DNA of 37,162 bases from Acidobacteriaceae bacterium. GTDB lineage: Bacteria; Acidobacteriota; Terriglobia; Bryobacterales; Bryobacteraceae. Position numbers and translations under genes: made by a program. The stretch covers positions 1 to 37,162 of the forward strand of contig JAFATG010000207.1 of NCBI GenBank assembly GCA_019244055.1. The letters run 5' to 3'. Numbering within the stretch: the first letter of the stretch is position 1; each line of letters starts with the position of its first letter. Below the pieces are notes generated by a model. The model did not search any database. It had not been told where the DNA came from and saw nothing but the letters and a program-made list of their open reading frames with translations. Shown here piece by piece: positions 33,577-37,162 of this stretch.

Positions 33577-35734
33577 AGACTACAACACCGAGCGGCGGAA
33601 CCGTCAGTTCCGCCGAGGCCGGCTTCCCATGCGACCGCTTCGGAACGGCGGTGATCGCTCCTCCGTTTCCCATGTTGCTTCCGCCGAATGCCTCGGCGTC
33701 CGAATTAAAGATCTCGCGATGCACCCCCGCCTCCGGGAAGCCGATGCGATAACCCGAGTGCGGCGTTGGCGTAAAGTTGCAGACGAAGACGAGGTAATCG
33801 TCATGCCTCCTGGCCCGCCGGACAAACGAAACGATCGAGTTTTCGGAGTCGTGAAAATCGATCCACTCAAAGCCCTGATATTGAAAATCGACTTCATGCA
33901 TTGCGGGCTCGCCTCGATATAGCGCGTTGAGCGCGGTACAGAATGTCTGGAACTTGCGATGAATGTCAAACTGCAACAGCCACCACTCCACTTGCTGCTC
34001 AGAGTTCCACTCCGCGGTCTGGCCGATCTCTGATCCCATGAACAGCAGTTTTTTCCCAGGATGACCATACATGTAGCTCAGGAACGCGCGCGCGTTGGCG
34101 AATCGTTGCCATTCGTCGCCCGGCATTTTGTCCAGAAGTGCACGCTTGCCGTATACCACCTCGTCGTGCGATATCGGCAAGACGAAATTTTCTGTGAATG
34201 CGTAGACCATGCTGAAGGTGATGTCGTTCTGGTGATATTTGCGGAAGATCGGGTCGCGCGAGAAGTACTCCAGCATGTCGTGCATCCAGCCCATGTTCCA
34301 CTTCATCGTGAAACCCAGCCCGTTGAGATAGACCGGCCGCGAGACTCCGGTGAAAGCGGTGGATTCCTCCGCTACGGTGATGGCTCCTGGTACCTGGTGC
34401 ACTAACTCATTTGCCTTCCGCAGAAAACTGATCGCTTCCAGATTCTCGTTACCGCCGAACATATTCGGCAGCCACTCACCGGCTTTCCGCGAGTAATCGA
34501 GATACAGCATGGAGGCCACGGCATCCACGCGGAGGCCGTCGATGTGGTACTTCTTCAGCCAGAACATCGCATTCGAGATCAGGAATGAGCGGACCTCATT
34601 CCGTCCGAAGTTGAAGATCATCGTACCCCAATCGCTGTGCTCGCCGAGGCGAGGATCTTCGTGTTCATAGAGAGCCGTGCCGTCAAAGAACACCAGCCCA
34701 TGTGCATCTTTAGGAAAGTGCGCGGGCACCCAGTCCATGATCACGCCGATCCCGGCCTGATGACAGCAATCGACAAAGTACATGAAATCCTGCGGCGTGC
34801 CGTAACGCGAGGTCGGCGCAAAATAACCCACTACCTGGTATCCCCATGACGGCGCGTACGGGTGCTCCGCAATGGGCATCAGCTCGATATGTGTGTAGCC
34901 CATCCGCTTCACGTATTCGACCAGTTTCGACGCCAGTTGCCGGTACCCTAATGACTGATTGTTTTCATCCCTCGACCAGGAGCCGAGGTGCACTTCATAA
35001 ACTGACATTGGGCTGTCCAGCACGTTTGTTTTCGCGCGCTGTTCCATCCAGTCCTTGTCATGCCATTCGAATCCATCCAGATTCACCACAACGGACGCTG
35101 ACTTCGGAGGCGTTTCCATCCAGAAACCATAGGGATCAGATTTCTGCTGGCTATAGCCGCGGAATCGCGATTTGACCGAGTACTTGTAAGGCGTGCCGGC
35201 GGTTACGTCGGGAATGAAGATTTCCCAAACGCCGCCAGTGCGGAGCCGCATCGCGTGCCGACGGTTATCCCAGCCGTTGAAATCACCGATTACGCTCACC
35301 ACGATTGCATTCGGCGCCCAAACCGCGAAGTGACTTCCGGCTACTCCATTGAGAGTGATGGGATGCGCGCCGAATGAGTTGTAGCCTTCGTAGTTGGTTC
35401 CTTCCGAGTGCAAATGAAGATCGAAATCGCTGATAACCGGCGGAAAGCGGTACGCATCCTCCTCTTTTGAGACAGTGCCGTGATGACCCGTAATGCGGAA
35501 TCGATATTTCCCTGGGTCATTATGCAGGCGAACGGTATACACGCCTGAGGGATGTATGCGCTGCATCGGGAAATGCTGAGTTCCCGTTTCGAGGACCGCC
35601 TCCTTGGCATGAGGCAGCAGGGCGCGAACCTCCCAACCTGCCCGAGAGTCATCCTTGGCGGAATGCGGTCCAAGCACCGCAAACGGATCTCCATGGTAAC
35701 CGCCGGCGATTGCTTCCAGTTCTGGCTCGGTCAT
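33515..35734 (-). CDS. glgB: 1,4-alpha-glucan branching enzyme GlgB
   Basis: A 739-residue GH13 enzyme that makes alpha-1,6 branches in glycogen. An N-terminal domain (about residues 5-105) and a CBM48 domain (about 115-215, [20 protein letters not shown]) precede the catalytic barrel, where [16 protein letters not shown] supplies the nucleophile Asp, TVAEESTAF the acid Glu and [11 protein letters not shown] the third Asp; [13 protein letters not shown] and [10 protein letters not shown] are also typical. The C-terminus ends in a Pro-rich tail ([17 protein letters not shown]) beyond the usual end, in the part that overlaps the convergent gene. No other glycogen genes are in the window. Confidence 0.95.
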   Translation of the reverse strand: MTEPELEAIAGGYHGDPFAVLGPHSAKDDSRAGWEVRALLPHAKEAVLETGTQHFPMQRIHPSGVYTVRLHNDPGKYRFRITGHHGTVSKEEDAYRFPPVISDFDLHLHSEGTNYEGYNSFGAHPITLNGVAGSHFAVWAPNAIVVSVIGDFNGWDNRRHAMRLRTGGVWEIFIPDVTAGTPYKYSVKSRFRGYSQQKSDPYGFWMETPPKSASVVVNLDGFEWHDKDWMEQRAKTNVLDSPMSVYEVHLGSWSRDENNQSLGYRQLASKLVEYVKRMGYTHIELMPIAEHPYAPSWGYQVVGYFAPTSRYGTPQDFMYFVDCCHQAGIGVIMDWVPAHFPKDAHGLVFFDGTALYEHEDPRLGEHSDWGTMIFNFGRNEVRSFLISNAMFWLKKYHIDGLRVDAVASMLYLDYSRKAGEWLPNMFGGNENLEAISFLRKANELVHQVPGAITVAEESTAFTGVSRPVYLNGLGFTMKWNMGWMHDMLEYFSRDPIFRKYHQNDITFSMVYAFTENFVLPISHDEVVYGKRALLDKMPGDEWQRFANARAFLSYMYGHPGKKLLFMGSEIGQTAEWNSEQQVEWWLLQFDIHRKFQTFCTALNALYRGEPAMHEVDFQYQGFEWIDFHDSENSIVSFVRRARRHDDYLVFVCNFTPTPHSGYRIGFPEAGVHREIFNSDAEAFGGSNMGNGGAITAVPKRSHGKPASAELTVPPLGVVVFKPKRPLPPLPASPVSLSPA

Positions 35735-35793
35735 TGCACGTTTATTATGGCAAGGGGAACCGGCTTGCCAAGAACCTCCGTTCCTCGATTACT

Positions 35794-36783
35794 ATGGCCC
35801 TCAGCAGCTCGCCTCAGCCTGGCAGAGAACGACATCCTGTTCCGGATCCTGGTCTGCAAGATTTCCTACACGCTTTACCGAAGGCGGAATTACATCTACA
35901 TCTCGAAGGTTCCGTTCAGCCGGAAACACTTCGCGAACTAGATCCAGCACTCTCTCTGGACGAGATTCGAACGAATCTCCATTACACGGGATTTGCGGGA
36001 TTTCTCAAGGCGTATGTCTGGGTAACCCGGAAACTGGATTCGCCGGAGGCCTACGCGCTCGCCACGCGCCGGCTGCTTGAGGCGCTAGCTGCCCAGAACG
36101 TCAGGTATGCCGAGATCACTCTCTCAGCGGGTGTCATCCTGTGGAAGGAGCAGCGGATCGAGACCATATTCGAAGCGATTTCCTCCGAAGCAAATCATTT
36201 TGAAAACGTTCAGGTGGGCTGGATCTTCGATGCGATTCGCCAATTCGGCGCGGATAAGGCTGCCTACGTGTTTGACGTCGCGAAAGAGCTTCGCGCTCAA
36301 GGTGTGGTTGGGATCGGAATCGGCGGTGACGAAGAACGGGGCCCCGCGTCCTGGTATGGACGCCTGTTTCGCGCGGCGAAAGATGTCGGGTTGGGGCTCA
36401 CTTGTCACGCCGGCGAAGTGTCGGGCCCCCAAAGTATCTGGGATGCGATCGAAATCGGAGCGCAGCGCATTGGACATGGCATTCGGGCCCTGGAAGATCC
36501 CGGGCTAATCAAAGAGCTGGCGGCGCGCGATATTCCGCTCGAGGTCTGCCCGTCCAGCAATGTTTATACCGGGGCGGTGAGTAGTTTAGGCGAACATCCG
36601 TTGCGGCGGCTTTGGGATACAGGCGTGCCTATCGTCCTGGGCAGCGATGACCCAGCGCTGTTTCACACCAGCCTCATGCACGAGTACATGCTCGCGGCGA
36701 ATCTGTTCGGGTTCAACCGCACGGAATTGCAGCAGCTAGCCGCGAACAGCCTGCGGTATCGCTTCAATCAGCCTCTCGCCTGA
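35794..36783 (+). CDS. Adenosine deaminase family protein
   Basis: A 329-residue TIM-barrel metallo-deaminase. Zinc and catalytic residues: ELHLHLEGS (His34, His36), TCHAGE (His and Glu), RIGHGI and GSDDPALF (Asp pair). This is the adenosine/adenine deaminase family. Specificity is open: adenosine, adenine or 6-amino-6-deoxyfutalosine (a step of the futalosine menaquinone pathway) are all possible for family members. The ATG at 35794 is chosen because the metal motif sits about 34 residues in, usual for the family; longer frames would overlap the glgB start. It is divergent from glgB (59 bases between) and overlaps the end of cysE by 16 bases. Confidence 0.85.
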   Translation: MALSSSPQPGRERHPVPDPGLQDFLHALPKAELHLHLEGSVQPETLRELDPALSLDEIRTNLHYTGFAGFLKAYVWVTRKLDSPEAYALATRRLLEALAAQNVRYAEITLSAGVILWKEQRIETIFEAISSEANHFENVQVGWIFDAIRQFGADKAAYVFDVAKELRAQGVVGIGIGGDEERGPASWYGRLFRAAKDVGLGLTCHAGEVSGPQSIWDAIEIGAQRIGHGIRALEDPGLIKELAARDIPLEVCPSSNVYTGAVSSLGEHPLRRLWDTGVPIVLGSDDPALFHTSLMHEYMLAANLFGFNRTELQQLAANSLRYRFNQPLA

Positions 36784-37162
36784 CCCACGCGCTCGTCGAG
36801 CAGCAAGCCGATGAGGGCTTCCAGTTCCCGGACGCGATCGGTAAGCTGTTCGAGGTCCGCCGTCTCCGTTTCGCCACAGGCTGCAATCCGGCCGTGCTCA
36901 AGCGCGCCGATTGCTTCGGCCCGGGTGCGCACCACTCTGCCGGGAATGCCAACGACGGTAGCTCCTTCCGGCACGGAATGAACCACGACTGATCCGGCAC
37001 CCACCTTTGCGTCGTCTCCAAGCGTGATGTTGCCGAGGACGGCCGCGCCAGTCCCGACTACCACCCGGTTGCCGATCGTGGGATGCCGCTTCCCTTTCAC
37101 GCTTCCGGTGCCGCCCAGGGTCACTCCTTGGTACAGCAGGACATCATCGCCGATTTCGGCAG
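36768..37162 (-). CDS. cysE: Serine O-acetyltransferase, C-terminal part (runs off the window)
   Basis: The C-terminal ~130 residues of a left-handed beta-helix acetyltransferase that makes O-acetylserine for cysteine synthesis. The visible repeats [59 protein letters not shown] and [14 protein letters not shown] are characteristic of CysE. The 5' part lies beyond 37162. After the helix there is a tail of about 45 residues with a Leu/Glu-rich, probably coiled segment ([19 protein letters not shown]), longer than in the shortest CysE forms. The stop at 36768 lies inside the end of the convergent deaminase gene. Confidence 0.88.
   Translation of the reverse strand, partial: AEIGDDVLLYQGVTLGGTGSVKGKRHPTIGNRVVVGTGAAVLGNITLGDDAKVGAGSVVVHSVPEGATVVGIPGRVVRTRAEAIGALEHGRIAACGETETADLEQLTDRVRELEALIGLLLDERVGQARG

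Overview
The window reads as a stretch of chromosome from an Acidobacteriota member, probably of the Solibacter/Bryobacter type. The main grounds are three large MacB/FtsX-like permeases without a partner ATPase (the 'acidobacterial duplicated orphan permease' type), two of them next to PadR-family regulators, plus two hypothetical families (at 2791 and 32911) that I associate with Acidobacteriota. This assignment is inference from gene content. No rRNA, tRNA, CRISPR array, insertion sequence or integrase was recognised.

Layout. 1-3480 is accessory in character: a gene-free, hairpin-rich stretch (1-669); a zinc-ribbon gene broken by a frameshift (670-1496); a minus-strand group of tightly overlapping small genes (1556-2431) around a protein with a HEPN-like R-x4-H motif; a decayed coding remnant (2432-2602); and an acidobacterial hypothetical gene (2791-3483). 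3533-8489 is a plus-strand series: ccmC, a ccmD-like gene, a secreted S9 peptidase, a Rieske ferredoxin and mutM. 8506-11534 is a minus-strand PadR plus orphan permease pair with a clear palindromic operator. 11612-16301 is a minus-strand series: brkB-like gene, uvrB, a DUF2520 gene and folP.

16409-22374 is a compact lysine/diaminopimelate operon: M20 deacylase (DapE candidate), asd, lysC, dapB, dapA, dapD. Together these give aspartate to tetrahydrodipicolinate and the succinylase branch, apart from the aminotransferase step and the epimerase. 22706-25123 is a second orphan permease without a regulator, closed by a hairpin. 25444-30583 holds a membrane histidine kinase, a LuxR-type response regulator, a PadR regulator and a third orphan permease, all co-directional; the promoter-like elements suggest a sensing-and-response module. 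30628-31973 is a translationally coupled pair: Tat-exported MsrB and an esterase. 31987-33576 holds a frameshifted alpha/beta hydrolase overlapping the start of a divergent exported protein gene. 33515-37162 holds glgB, an adenosine-deaminase-family gene and the 3' part of cysE, which runs off the window.

The best candidates for something undescribed are the accessory left end (HEPN-like protein with micro-ORFs and a convergent zinc-ribbon gene, beside unexplained hairpin structures) and the kinase/regulator/PadR/orphan-permease module. Neither can be called a proven new system from sequence alone.
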